DNA of 64,000 bases from an uncultured Dysgonomonas sp. (GCA_937995835.1 CALKIV010000025.1:62001-126000), one strand, 5' to 3'. Counted from the stretch's first letter, positions 25,474-34,551 are shown. A program made the numbers and translations. The notes: generated by a model not told the origin, from the letters alone.

Positions 25474-26988
25474 TTATCTCTTTGTTACAGGCTGTTGGGT
25501 GTTATGTTTGCTAAAGATGAGAGACATCTTCATATACTCCTTGTCGGTCCTCAAAATGGCACTAGCCGGACTGTAAAGGTTGCTTATTCCTGTTATACTA
25601 TTCGTCCCTCGTGAAGAAGTTTCTTCAGATTGAATTGGTATGACCAAGAATTCTAACTTCTCTATTTTTTCTTCTCGTTTCAAGTAATGAGAGATTAGCG
25701 AAGCTAAATTGTTGGTAGCATAAGCACTAGGAGCACTTACTCCATCAGTAGTATATGCGTTGCCTATAGCAAAATTGTATGTGTTGTTGTTATTATCTCG
25801 CTTCATAACGACAGCAGAAACATTGTCACTGATCAGTGGCTTTTTCTGATTAAATCGTAAGGCAGAGATTGAGTCTAGATTGACAAATAAGAGTGATGCC
25901 GGTCTTTTCTTTACTGTCAGCTTATCTTCTTCTTCGGTCATGCCTACCATTTTGAATCGGGCAAGGTTGATCAGATAGTCTTCAGTTTTAGTTTTTTCTA
26001 TTGCTTTTTTTCTAATCTCCGCTAGGTTGATGGTTATTTTTGTGCCCACAGCTCCTGGTGCTTTGACGTATGTTTTTTGTCTATCAGTTAGGAAAGATGA
26101 GTTATTGTCAGACGAGTTTTTTGCACTATTCATTATAATAGACTCATTGGTGACAGGCAAAGGCATAACACGTAAGACTGTAGAGTCGGCGCTGTCGTCC
26201 TTTTTTCTGATCTTGTATGAATAGTGGATGTTGACATCCGTTTGCATCACTTCAAGCATTCCTTTGTTTTTGAAATCGCTAGTGATGTATACTCCTTTAA
26301 AATATTCTTTGAAGTTGTCGAAGTCGCTCAATACTGAGGGGTCTTTTCTCCATTTTTCCAGTAGATCTACTCCCATTTTCTTGTCCAACTCCACCTTTAC
26401 GATTCTTCCTAATATGTTTCTGCTATTGGCATCTTGTCCAAATACAGAAATTGGTAGACTTTGCATATTGAATAGGCGTTGGCCTAGCAAAATACTTTTG
26501 TCACAATACTTCGTTGGGTCAATATTGGTATAGTAGTTAGCCTCTAGAGGTTTGTTGACCTCAAAAGCAGAAATCACAAGAGGACTGATGGTATCTCCTG
26601 AGTATTGATTAAGAAGGAAAGATAGATTTAGCAATACAGAATCTATTTGGATTGGCGCTACTGCGTCTTTGTCATCTTCAAACTTAGTTGACCCCGATGT
26701 AAAGAGTTGTGCCAAATATTCAGCCTTGAAAGTAGACATAATAGGGTCTTGTGGATCCTGAAAGTCTCCTAGCAAAGGGGTCTCGGTCTCTACATATATT
26801 TTGTCGAAAGGAGCTGCCGTTAGTGGCATTGTTTCTGCTTCCAGATAGATTTCATCTACTTCGATGATGATGTCATCCTCATCAGGTTGTATGCTTTGCC
26901 CTATGCTGTTAACATCGTCATCACATGCGAAGACAGATGTGGCAACAGCTATTAAGATTGTGAATCTAAAAAGTTTATTGAATTTCAT
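25474..26988 (-). CDS. DUF4270 lipoprotein
   Basis: The 504-residue protein begins with a lipoprotein signal (LIAVATSVFAC) followed by DDDVNSIG, acidic residues that favour surface export. The N-terminal region with ETETPLLGDFQDPQDPIMST and the YLAQLF segment matches the start of DUF4270, a large beta-rich family found in Bacteroidota. The rest reads as alternating strands and ends in a repeat-free tail. Function is unknown. In this phylum the gene commonly lies between a starch-synthase-like gene and panC; here it follows the former on the same strand, with a strong terminator between. Confidence 0.88.
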   Translation of the reverse strand: MKFNKLFRFTILIAVATSVFACDDDVNSIGQSIQPDEDDIIIEVDEIYLEAETMPLTAAPFDKIYVETETPLLGDFQDPQDPIMSTFKAEYLAQLFTSGSTKFEDDKDAVAPIQIDSVLLNLSFLLNQYSGDTISPLVISAFEVNKPLEANYYTNIDPTKYCDKSILLGQRLFNMQSLPISVFGQDANSRNILGRIVKVELDKKMGVDLLEKWRKDPSVLSDFDNFKEYFKGVYITSDFKNKGMLEVMQTDVNIHYSYKIRKKDDSADSTVLRVMPLPVTNESIIMNSAKNSSDNNSSFLTDRQKTYVKAPGAVGTKITINLAEIRKKAIEKTKTEDYLINLARFKMVGMTEEEDKLTVKKRPASLLFVNLDSISALRFNQKKPLISDNVSAVVMKRDNNNNTYNFAIGNAYTTDGVSAPSAYATNNLASLISHYLKREEKIEKLEFLVIPIQSEETSSRGTNSITGISNLYSPASAILRTDKEYMKMSLIFSKHNTQQPVTKR

Positions 26989-27029
26989 TACTTATTCTTT
27001 CCTGTTCTATAAATGAAGCCCCAAAGATC

Positions 27030-27063
27030 AAAAAAAAATGCTATTTTATCTAAATAAATAGCA
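27030..27063 (-). terminator. Terminator of the starch-synthase-like gene
   Basis: On the minus strand TGCTATTT (27056-27063 read in reverse) pairs across a 9-base loop with 27039-27046 and is followed by eight T. It separates this gene from DUF4270. Confidence 0.85.
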
Positions 27064-27088
27064 CTTTTCTTTTTTTATTTTAGAATGT

Positions 27089-27898
27089 TTAAATATTATC
27101 ATAAAAATCGTTGATTGCATCAATTGCATCTGTCAGAGGTCCTTGATATGGAAGGAACTTCTTGCCCGAAGCTTTTGCGTATTCCAAAACCTCAGGGTTG
27201 ATGTTTTCTTCACACTGCATGATGGCATCTGCATTGTCAATAGCAAATTTTTGCAAAGTGACATAGTCAATAGCTTTGCCCTCAATGTTTTTGAGGTGAT
27301 TTTTTGTGATGTTGTTATGCATCAGTTTTTGAGCAAAATCTTCAGGGAATGGATTTTGAAAATCATCGTTGTATAGTGAATACACAACTTTCGAGTCCTT
27401 GAATAACGGATCGTCAGCATACGATGTCTTGATATACAAGCCTGTCAATGCTCCCATCCATCCATGACAATCGATAACGTCAGGCATCCAAAGCAATTTT
27501 TTGATGGTTTCTAGCACGCCTCTCACGAAGAAGATGCTGCGCTCATCGTTGTCTTTGTGTTCATGTCCTTTGCTGTCTACGGTCGTTGATCGACGTTTGA
27601 AGTAGTCTTCGTTGTCGATAAAGTAAACTTGCATTCGGGCAGCTTGGATCGATGCTACTTTGATGATCAAAGGATGATCGGTATCATTGATGATCAAGTT
27701 CATTCCTGATAGGCGAATCACTTCGTGCAGTTGGTTTCTTCTTTCGTTGATGTTACCAAACTTCGGCATAAAAGTTCTGATCTCTTTGCCTTTCTCTTGG
27801 ATTGCCTGTGGAAGTTGACGACAATTTACTGATAGTGGAGTTTCTGTAAGGTAAGGGGTAATTTCTTGGTTGATGTATAAAATTTTACTTGTACTCAT
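27089..27898 (-). CDS. Stand-alone glycogen/starch synthase N-terminal domain (GT5-like)
   Basis: The 269 residues correspond only to the N-terminal Rossmann half of glycosyltransferase family 5. Family features are KILYINQEITPYLTET at the start, RTFMPKFGNINERRN near residue 42, YFIDNEDYFKRR near 95, and DVIDCHGWMGALTGLYIKT near 140. Full glycogen synthases run to about 480 residues; here the C-terminal ADP-glucose-binding half is absent. The K-x-G-G loop that contacts ADP-glucose reads LTETPLS instead. Catalysis is therefore doubtful, and a binding or regulatory role is more likely. It is divergent from panC. Confidence 0.86.
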   Translation of the reverse strand: MSTSKILYINQEITPYLTETPLSVNCRQLPQAIQEKGKEIRTFMPKFGNINERRNQLHEVIRLSGMNLIINDTDHPLIIKVASIQAARMQVYFIDNEDYFKRRSTTVDSKGHEHKDNDERSIFFVRGVLETIKKLLWMPDVIDCHGWMGALTGLYIKTSYADDPLFKDSKVVYSLYNDDFQNPFPEDFAQKLMHNNITKNHLKNIEGKAIDYVTLQKFAIDNADAIMQCEENINPEVLEYAKASGKKFLPYQGPLTDAIDAINDFYDNI

Positions 27899-27933
27899 TA
27901 TATAAATTCTACATTTGTTTTAATATGGAATTA

Positions 27934-27941
27934 CAAAGATA
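27934..27941 (-). promoter_or_regulatory. -7 element before the starch-synthase-like gene
   Basis: TATCTTTG on the minus strand, 35 bases before the ATG. A TTGC lies 22 bases further upstream, a little far for a -33 box. Confidence 0.55.
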
Positions 27942-28131
27942 ATAAAAAAAAAGTTGGTTTTTTGCAAGTCTTCGATAACAATTTATTGATATGCTAGTAT
28001 TTAGATATTATTAGCTAAAGAATTACTGAATATTGCAATTGTTAAATTCATGTATAAAGAATGAGCTTTATTTCTAAATTAATTAAATAATTAGTTGCTT
28101 TGCACCGGCTTATTTAAATATTGCGCAAGAA

Positions 28132-28974
28132 ATGAAGGTAGTAACAAAGAGAGACGAACTGTTGCAGTTGGTCGAAGGCTTTAAAAAGGACAAAAAAACA
28201 GTGGGATTGGTTCCCTCCATGGGTGCATTGCACAAAGGACACGTTTCGTTGGTCAAACAAGCAAAGGCAGACAGCGATGTGTGTGTGGTTAGCATTTTTG
28301 TAAATCCCAATCAGTTCAATAATAAGGAGGATTTAGAAAAATATCCAAGAGATGTCAACAAAGATGCTCTTTTGCTGGAAAAAGAGGGAGTGGATATTAT
28401 TTTTGCTCCAACCATAGAAGAGGTTTATCCTGAACCCGATACACGTCAGTTCGATTTTGGGCAGCTAGATAAGGTGATGGAGGGTAAATTTCGTCCCGGA
28501 CACTTCAATGGGGTGGCTCAAGTGGTGAGTCGTCTGTTTGATATGGTGAAGCCTGATAAAGCATACTTTGGAGAAAAGGACTTTCAACAATTGGCGATCA
28601 TCAGAGATATGGTGAAGCAGTTGGCAATGCCTGTGCAAATTATGCCGATGCCCATCGTAAGGGAGGCTAGTGGTTTGGCTTTGAGCAGCCGAAACGAGCG
28701 TCTGTCGGAAGCGCAAAAAGAAGTGGCTACCAATATTTATAAGACACTGTTGAGAAGCAAAGCTGAATGGAAAAACACTCTGTCTGTCAAGGAAACAGTA
28801 GGTAAAGTGATTCAAGAGATCAATGCCATAGAGGGCTTAGAGGTAGAATATTTCCAGATTGTAGATGGAGATAGTCTGCAAGATATCAATAGCTGGAGCG
28901 ACTCGAAATATGTTGTGGGATGCGTTACGGTGTTCTGTGGAGATGTTAGACTAATCGACAACATCATTTATTGA
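28132..28974 (+). CDS. panC: Pantothenate synthetase
   Basis: PanC condenses pantoate with beta-alanine using ATP, the last step of pantothenate synthesis. The 280-residue protein shows VGLVPSMGALHKGHVSLV near residue 24 (ATP-binding HxGH), SIFVNPNQFN near 58, the FRPGHFNGVAQVVSRLF segment near 122, YFGEKDFQQL near 145 and the KMSKS-like ALSSRNERLS near 183. All expected motifs are intact. panD follows 116 bases later with its own promoter box, so both late pantothenate genes are neighbours here. Confidence 0.97.
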   Translation: MKVVTKRDELLQLVEGFKKDKKTVGLVPSMGALHKGHVSLVKQAKADSDVCVVSIFVNPNQFNNKEDLEKYPRDVNKDALLLEKEGVDIIFAPTIEEVYPEPDTRQFDFGQLDKVMEGKFRPGHFNGVAQVVSRLFDMVKPDKAYFGEKDFQQLAIIRDMVKQLAMPVQIMPMPIVREASGLALSSRNERLSEAQKEVATNIYKTLLRSKAEWKNTLSVKETVGKVIQEINAIEGLEVEYFQIVDGDSLQDINSWSDSKYVVGCVTVFCGDVRLIDNIIY

Positions 28975-29032
28975 TAGAAAATATTTTTTCATTCGTAACA
29001 GCGTATTTCAGCTTTAATAAATATCTAATTCG

Positions 29033-29040
29033 TATATTTG
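29033..29040 (+). promoter_or_regulatory. -7 element before panD
   Basis: TATATTTG on the + strand, 50 bases before the panD ATG. The -33 region at 19-base spacing is a weak CTT sequence. Confidence 0.45.
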
Positions 29041-29090
29041 CAGCGCAAATCAAAAAAAGGTTCTTAGTTTTTAAGAAGTTATAAAAGACA

Positions 29091-29441
29091 ATGATAATAG
29101 AAGTTGTAAAGTCCAAACTGCATAGAGTAACCGTTACCGAGGCAAATTTGAATTATATCGGTAGCATTACCATTGATGAGGATCTGATGGATGCCGTAAA
29201 CCTGATAGAAGGGGAGAAAGTGCAGATCGTCAACAATAATAATGGGGCGCGCATCGAAACTTATGTCATCACAGGTGAGCGTGGATCGGGGGCTATTTGC
29301 CTAAATGGAGCTGCTGCCAGACTGTTTGAAGTAGGCGATATTGCTATCATCATGTCATATGCTCAGATGGAGTTTGAGGAAGCAAAAAAGTTTTCTCCTT
29401 GGGTAGCATTTCCAGATGCTAACAACAAGTTGGTAAAATAA
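29091..29441 (+). CDS. panD: Aspartate 1-decarboxylase
   Basis: PanD makes beta-alanine from aspartate for pantothenate synthesis. It is a pyruvoyl enzyme that cleaves itself before a serine to form the cofactor. The cleavage site is visible in YIGSITIDEDLMDA, between Gly and Ser near residue 24-25. Other conserved parts are GERGSGAICLNGAAARLFEV near residue 63 and GDIAIIMSYAQM near 84. At 116 residues the length is normal. No separate maturation factor is seen nearby. Found just after panC. Confidence 0.97.
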   Translation: MIIEVVKSKLHRVTVTEANLNYIGSITIDEDLMDAVNLIEGEKVQIVNNNNGARIETYVITGERGSGAICLNGAAARLFEVGDIAIIMSYAQMEFEEAKKFSPWVAFPDANNKLVK

Positions 29442-29472
29442 AAGAGGAGCAAAGCATCCTACACAATTTTTT

Positions 29473-30798
29473 ATGTATTCATACAAAGATATTTGGCGGG
29501 TAAGTTATCCTATCATGCTTGGGCTATTGGCTCAAAATGTGGTACAAGTCACTGCGACAATCTTCTTAGGCTTTGTGGGCGAGGTGGAGCAAAGTGCCGT
29601 AGGCCTTGCTGGAATCTACTATATTGCCTATTTTACGCTTTGCTTTGGTTTTAGCATCGGTGGGCAGATCATGATCAGCCGTAGAAATGGAGAGAAAAAC
29701 TTCAACTCTATTGGCACCATTGTCATTCAGGGGGTAGCATTTTTAGAGGTTCTAGCACTTGTCCTCTTTGTCTGTTCCTCATTTATCACGAAATATCTTT
29801 TACCCAATTTTTTGAACGATCACAATGTCTATGAAGCCATACAGATATATCTGTCGTGGCGTATTTTTGGCTTGTTCTTCTCTTCGTTCAATGTTATGTT
29901 TAGGGCTTTCTATATTGGTATAGCTCGTACTTCGGTGCTGACAGTCAATGCTGTGGTGATGGCTGTTGTCAATCTAGTGTTAGACTATGGACTCATTTTT
30001 GGAAATTTAGGATTGCCCGAACTAGGAGTGAAGGGGGCTGGTATAGCTGCTGTGTGTTCCGAGATTGCTTCTGTGCTATTCTTTACGATATATACTTGGA
30101 AAACAGTAGACCTTAAGAAATATGGTTTCCATCGGATGAAATTTGACTTTTCCATCATACGACGAATTCTCAATATTTCGTCTTTCACGATGTTTCAAAA
30201 TCTTATTTCCATCTCCACATGGTTTGTGTTTTTCATTGCCATTGAGCATCAATCGTCTCGTGCACTAGCCATAACCAATGTGGTCAGGGTATTTTATCTG
30301 TTGTTCTTTATCCCTTTCAATGCTTTCTCTGCATCAGCCAACAGCTTGGTCAGCAATACGATGGGGGCAGAACGAACGAAGGATGTGATTCCGTTGATCA
30401 AAAGGATATGTCGCATGAGCTTGTGTTTCACTGCTGTGATCATGGTCGTTGTGGCAGTTGTTCCTGAGTTTTGGATATCGCTGATTGCCTCTGCCGAAAA
30501 TCCGACATTGATTGCAGAGTCTGTACCAGCTTTGTTGGTCGTTATAGGTGCGTTACCCATCTGTAGTATAAGCACTGTGCTGTTTAGCTCTGTTTCGGGT
30601 ACGGGGAATACTAGAGATGCTCTCATCATAGAGATCGTGGTTTTGATGGCCTACGCTTTCTATATATATTGGATTGTACTTGTAAAACAAGCACCCGTAG
30701 CTGTTTGCTGGACAGTGGAATATGTATATTGGGGTGGAACGCTTCTGTTGTCGTTCTTATACTTCAGGTATGCCAAATGGCAAAACAAGAAAGTGTGA
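29473..30798 (+). CDS. MATE-family efflux transporter
   Basis: A 441-residue inner-membrane protein with about 12 transmembrane helices, of the multidrug and toxic compound extrusion family. It begins IWRVSYPIMLGLLAQNVVQV, the typical first helix, and repeats the fold around residue 225 (ILNISSFTMFQNLISISTWF). MATE pumps use sodium or proton gradients to export cationic drugs or metabolites. It follows panD by 31 bases and may be cotranscribed, though no functional link is obvious. It converges with the DUF6056-like gene with only 10 bases between stops. Confidence 0.93.
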   Translation: MYSYKDIWRVSYPIMLGLLAQNVVQVTATIFLGFVGEVEQSAVGLAGIYYIAYFTLCFGFSIGGQIMISRRNGEKNFNSIGTIVIQGVAFLEVLALVLFVCSSFITKYLLPNFLNDHNVYEAIQIYLSWRIFGLFFSSFNVMFRAFYIGIARTSVLTVNAVVMAVVNLVLDYGLIFGNLGLPELGVKGAGIAAVCSEIASVLFFTIYTWKTVDLKKYGFHRMKFDFSIIRRILNISSFTMFQNLISISTWFVFFIAIEHQSSRALAITNVVRVFYLLFFIPFNAFSASANSLVSNTMGAERTKDVIPLIKRICRMSLCFTAVIMVVVAVVPEFWISLIASAENPTLIAESVPALLVVIGALPICSISTVLFSSVSGTGNTRDALIIEIVVLMAYAFYIYWIVLVKQAPVAVCWTVEYVYWGGTLLLSFLYFRYAKWQNKKV

Positions 30799-30808
30799 AA
30801 AGGTTTTT

Positions 30809-32185
30809 TTACTCTTTTTCAAATTCTATATAAACTTCATAATAATACGATAGCAAGAAATTGCTTTCGCTGTCTTCTCCATGCACGTATGTGGTTTGTG
30901 GAACGTATCTTTTGAAATAACATTTCTCGGCACCTTTCTTTCGTGCCTCTTGAGCCAACATTTCGCGCTCGTTATTCATCAAATGTATCCTGTAAATATC
31001 TTTTGTTGCCAAATAAAAAGAAAAAAGGAAACAGATGGATGCTATAAGGACAACACTGTTGCGCAGTTTGCTGATGAATGTTTCCTCAAAGTTTAACCTA
31101 AAGAAAAAGATGCCAACGGCTATGATTAATAATGTGGCAATACCAAACCATGCCCTTGCCGGAAACTGTGGAGAAAATAGCATGGCATAGATAGCTGTCA
31201 CGGCTCCCAAAAGATAGATCAAGGAAGTGGGAATGGCTGATGCTTCTCTCTTCTGGGTGAATCTATTATATAGAATGAGCGAGGTCAGATATAGGATCAA
31301 AAGCAAGCCATAGTCCAGAAACAGGTTCTGCGTGTAGGTGAAGAGCCTGTAAGCAAGTACAAACAAGCTGATCTCGATGGAATCACCACCACGAGCAAAG
31401 TTGCCGGGGGCTATTATCATCAACACATAGCCAACAAGCGCACCAAGCAGGGCAACGATATATTCAATAGGAATTTTCCAGTTATTGGATTTATAATAAA
31501 AGAAAAACGAGAGGATGATCACAAGCATTCCTGCTGCCGAGTTTTCGTTGGTCCAACCTGCTATGACGCCAAAAAGAAAGAGAGGCACAGTCAAGAGAGC
31601 TTGTTTGGAGGTAGATCTTTTTTTGCCTTCATACAATCTATAAGGTAGAAGAAATGCAAGGATAATGGTTGTTCCCCACAGATAGTTGGCACTTCCGGTG
31701 ATCCAGAGCACTGTGTCGCCAAACATGGGAATGAAAAACCAGATGGCAAAATTGATCAAGATGAAAGTAGATAGTCGATTCTCTTTGCTTCTCCCTTTGA
31801 TGTGCAGATAAATCAATGTGACGAAGGCTAGATAAGCCAAGCTATTCAAAATATCCATCACCAATTGAGGAGTTTGCAGCAACACCTGTGCAATGAGGTG
31901 AACGATGGTTCTGCCTCCCCACTTTTGATAGTGAGTGGTTTGCGACCTGATCAGCTCGCTAAGGCTACTTACTTGTTCCTTTTCTCCAAAAATGTAGAGG
32001 TAGGCAAAGTCGTCGGCAATCATCGGTGTGATGATGTTCAAAAATAAAATTATACCAAAGCAAAGGGTATAGGCAAGAATCCATAGCTTTTTTTGCCTGT
32101 CTTCTTTCACCAAGGCCAGTTCAAGAGTATTGTGCTTTTGGTCAATATATTTCAATAAATTATATGTAATGTTCGTAGGTCTCAT
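30809..32185 (-). CDS. DUF6056-type polytopic membrane protein
   Basis: A 458-residue protein with about 11 transmembrane segments. The first loop contains ITPMIADDFAYLYIFGEKE, an acidic loop after TM1 placed as in GT-C glycosyltransferases, and later GSANYLWGTTIILAF. The C-terminus is a soluble basic/aromatic domain of about 60 residues. This layout fits the DUF6056 family, whose members resemble lipid-linked-sugar glycosyltransferases; catalytic function is inferred from fold only. It follows a small HsdR-N-like gene by 19 bases and is probably cotranscribed with it. Confidence 0.76.
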   Translation of the reverse strand: MRPTNITYNLLKYIDQKHNTLELALVKEDRQKKLWILAYTLCFGIILFLNIITPMIADDFAYLYIFGEKEQVSSLSELIRSQTTHYQKWGGRTIVHLIAQVLLQTPQLVMDILNSLAYLAFVTLIYLHIKGRSKENRLSTFILINFAIWFFIPMFGDTVLWITGSANYLWGTTIILAFLLPYRLYEGKKRSTSKQALLTVPLFLFGVIAGWTNENSAAGMLVIILSFFFYYKSNNWKIPIEYIVALLGALVGYVLMIIAPGNFARGGDSIEISLFVLAYRLFTYTQNLFLDYGLLLILYLTSLILYNRFTQKREASAIPTSLIYLLGAVTAIYAMLFSPQFPARAWFGIATLLIIAVGIFFFRLNFEETFISKLRNSVVLIASICFLFSFYLATKDIYRIHLMNNEREMLAQEARKKGAEKCYFKRYVPQTTYVHGEDSESNFLLSYYYEVYIEFEKE

Positions 32186-32204
32186 AAAGTCTTTTTTTCA
32201 ATGC

Positions 32205-32654
32205 TCAAAGTTGATCGTAGCAAGGGATGGCTTCGAGGTATTCAATACTTTTTTCATCGTAGTTTACCTTACAACAGAAGTGGTCGTAGCCGTTAGAAAC
32301 AATCAGATATTCTACCCTAAGCACAATGTTGTAGCGAGCGATTTGATCGAAAACCTTTTGCGTGATATTAATCTCCGGAGCTTTGTACTCCACAATCACC
32401 AAGGGACAGCCTTCTCTGCTATAAACCACAGAATCACAACGCTTTTTCTGACTGTTTAGTTCAATCTCCAGCTCGTTAACAATCAGATTTTGTGGATATC
32501 CTTTTTCTGCCACCAGATAGTTCACAAAATGCTGACGCACCCACTCTTCGGGGGTCAAGGCTAAATATTTCTTGCGCAGGATATCGAAAACAAACAATCG
32601 TCCGTCTTTTTTTATGACTTTTATATCAAAAGTGGGCAAGTTCAACTCCAACAT
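32205..32654 (-). CDS. HsdR-N-like (PD-(D/E)XK) domain protein
   Basis: The 149-residue protein matches the type I restriction enzyme R-subunit N-terminal domain found as a free-standing protein. The nuclease core is visible as CDSVVYSREG followed by CPLVIVEYKAPE near residue 88, where Glu-x-Lys is the D/E-x-K metal site. QIARYNIVLRVEYLIVSNG follows. No methylase or specificity subunit is nearby, so this is not a restriction system as it stands. Such short proteins are frequent single genes in Bacteroidota and their role is unknown. It is divergent from amn. Confidence 0.85.
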   Translation of the reverse strand: MLELNLPTFDIKVIKKDGRLFVFDILRKKYLALTPEEWVRQHFVNYLVAEKGYPQNLIVNELEIELNSQKKRCDSVVYSREGCPLVIVEYKAPEINITQKVFDQIARYNIVLRVEYLIVSNGYDHFCCKVNYDEKSIEYLEAIPCYDQL

Positions 32655-32661
32655 TTTTTAT

Positions 32662-32669
32662 TATCTTTG
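32662..32669 (+). promoter_or_regulatory. -7 element for amn-holA
   Basis: TATCTTTG on the + strand, just outside the start of the divergent HsdR-N-like gene, giving a leader of about 95 bases for amn. The -33 box is poor. Confidence 0.5.
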
Positions 32670-32707
32670 AGCTTAGAAATAAGTTTAAAAAACTGCAATT
32701 CTATCAA

Positions 32708-32715
32708 CAAAGATA
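32708..32715 (-). promoter_or_regulatory. -7 element for the HsdR-N-like gene
   Basis: TATCTTTG on the minus strand, 54 bases before the ATG. It lies within the predicted amn leader, so the two divergent transcripts would overlap at their 5' ends. Confidence 0.5.
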
Positions 32716-32769
32716 GGAGAATTAACTCATGCATTTGATATATCATAACTATAAAATGAATTTTGAGAG

Positions 32770-33543
32770 ATGAAAACAAAACAAGATATCGTAAACAATT
32801 GGCTTCCTCGTTATACGAAACGCCCATTAGAGCAATTTACTAAGCACATCTTACTCACCAATTTTGGTAAGTATGTAGAAGTATTTGCTAAGCACTTCAA
32901 TGTGCCTATCCTTGGCCTTGATGGCAATATGGCTAATGCTTCGGCAAATGGTATTACCATCATCAACTTTGGGATGGGAAGTGCCAATGCTGCTACCATC
33001 ATGGATTTGCTAAGTGCCATCGATCCCGAAGCTGTACTCTTCTTAGGGAAATGTGGAGGTACAAAAGATACCAACAAACTGGGAGATTATATCCTGCCTA
33101 TCGCTGCCATCCGTGGTGAAGGTACATCTAACGACTATTATCCACCTGAAGTGCCATCATTGCCGGCATTTAGTCTTTTGCGTTCGGTGTCTACAAACAT
33201 CAGAGATCGCAACAGAGACTATTGGACAGGTACGGTCTATACCACCAATCGTCGTGTGTGGGAGTATGATGAGGTGTTTAAAAACTACTTGAGAAAAATA
33301 AGAGTGATGGCTGTAGATATGGAAACTGCAACCCTCTTCACCTGTGGATTCTATAATAGAATTCCTACCGGAGCACTCCTTTTGGTGTCTGACCAACCGA
33401 TGATTTCTGATGGTGTTAAAACAGAAAGAAGTGACAATATTGTGACACAGCAGTTTGTTGAAGAACATGTGATGATTGGCATAGAATCGCTTGAGAGATT
33501 AATAAATAATGATAAAACAGTGCGTCACCTGCGTTTCGAATAA
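32770..33543 (+). CDS. amn: AMP nucleosidase
   Basis: A 257-residue protein of the purine nucleoside phosphorylase/MTA nucleosidase superfamily, in the short form annotated as AMP nucleosidase in Bacteroidota, which splits AMP to adenine and ribose 5-phosphate. Visible motifs are IINFGMGSANAATIMDLL near residue 60, AVLFLGKCGGTKD near 90, and the substrate-binding VDMETATLFTCGF near residue 183, whose Met-Glu contacts ribose in this fold. It lacks the long N-terminal domain of the Escherichia coli enzyme. holA starts 3 bases after its stop, indicating an operon. Confidence 0.9.
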   Translation: MKTKQDIVNNWLPRYTKRPLEQFTKHILLTNFGKYVEVFAKHFNVPILGLDGNMANASANGITIINFGMGSANAATIMDLLSAIDPEAVLFLGKCGGTKDTNKLGDYILPIAAIRGEGTSNDYYPPEVPSLPAFSLLRSVSTNIRDRNRDYWTGTVYTTNRRVWEYDEVFKNYLRKIRVMAVDMETATLFTCGFYNRIPTGALLLVSDQPMISDGVKTERSDNIVTQQFVEEHVMIGIESLERLINNDKTVRHLRFE

Positions 33544-33546
33544 TAC

Positions 33547-34551
33547 ATGGAATACGAACAAATTGTAAGAGACATCAAGGCTAGAAAGTTTGCACCCATC
33601 TATCTATTGATGGGCGATGAACCTTATTATATAGATGAAATAACCAACATGTTGCTGGAGGCTGTGGTGCCAGAAGAGATGCGAGATTTTAATCAAACTA
33701 TCCTCTATGGCATAGAAACCAATGTGGCTGATGTGGTGGCTACGGCTCGCCGTTTCCCGATGATGTCAGACTATCAGTTGGTTGTGATCAAAGAGGGGCA
33801 AAAGTTGAGCAAGATAGATGAGTTGGAGGTTTACACTTCCAATCCTCTGAAATCTACCATCTTGGTGATCAATTACAAAGACGGCACAGTGGACAAGCGT
33901 AAAAAGTTTGCCAGTAGTTGCGATAAAAATGGAGCTGTCTTCGAATCGAAAAAGATTCCCGACTATAAGATGGCTGGCTTCATCACTTCTTTTGTGCAGA
34001 CTAAAGGATTGGGGATTGATGACAAATCTGCCGAGATGCTTGCAGGTTATCTAGGGAATGATCTTAGCAAACTATCGAACGAGATGGATAAGCTGATTAT
34101 CACTCTTGATGGTGCCGACAGAAGAATAACCCCTGAGGTGATTGAACGCAATATTGGTATCAGTAAAGATTTCAACAATTTTGAGTTGCTGAAAGCCGTG
34201 GTGCAAAGAGATGTTTTCAAAGCAAATCAGATTGCTGATTACTTTGAAAAAAATCAGAAAAATAATCCCTACATCGTTTCCCTTTCTGTTTTGTTCAACT
34301 TTTTTAGCAATCTAATGATCTGCTATTGGGCTAAAGATAAAACGGACAACGGATTGGCACGTGAATTGGGGCTCAGAAGCCCTTTTATGGCACGTGACTA
34401 TGTTACAGGTGTACGCAATTATAATGCCTTCAAATGTATGGAGGTCATCAGCCTCCTGCGAACCTATGATGCTAAGGGTAAGGGAATTGATAATATGTCA
34501 ACGTCTCCCGGTCAACTACTGAAAGAGTTATTGTACAAGGTGATGCATTGA
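33547..34551 (+). CDS. holA: DNA polymerase III delta subunit
   Basis: The delta subunit opens the beta sliding clamp as part of the clamp loader. The 334-residue protein begins with the AAA+-like fold (FAPIYLLMGDEPYYIDE near residue 13) and has the KIPDYKMAGFITSFVQTKGL and AGYLGNDLSKLSNEMDKL segments typical of delta. A helical C-terminal collar domain follows (about 215-334). No functional Walker A is expected in delta, and none is seen. The gene is cotranscribed with amn, and its stop codon lies inside the terminator hairpin. Confidence 0.93.
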   Translation: MEYEQIVRDIKARKFAPIYLLMGDEPYYIDEITNMLLEAVVPEEMRDFNQTILYGIETNVADVVATARRFPMMSDYQLVVIKEGQKLSKIDELEVYTSNPLKSTILVINYKDGTVDKRKKFASSCDKNGAVFESKKIPDYKMAGFITSFVQTKGLGIDDKSAEMLAGYLGNDLSKLSNEMDKLIITLDGADRRITPEVIERNIGISKDFNNFELLKAVVQRDVFKANQIADYFEKNQKNNPYIVSLSVLFNFFSNLMICYWAKDKTDNGLARELGLRSPFMARDYVTGVRNYNAFKCMEVISLLRTYDAKGKGIDNMSTSPGQLLKELLYKVMH

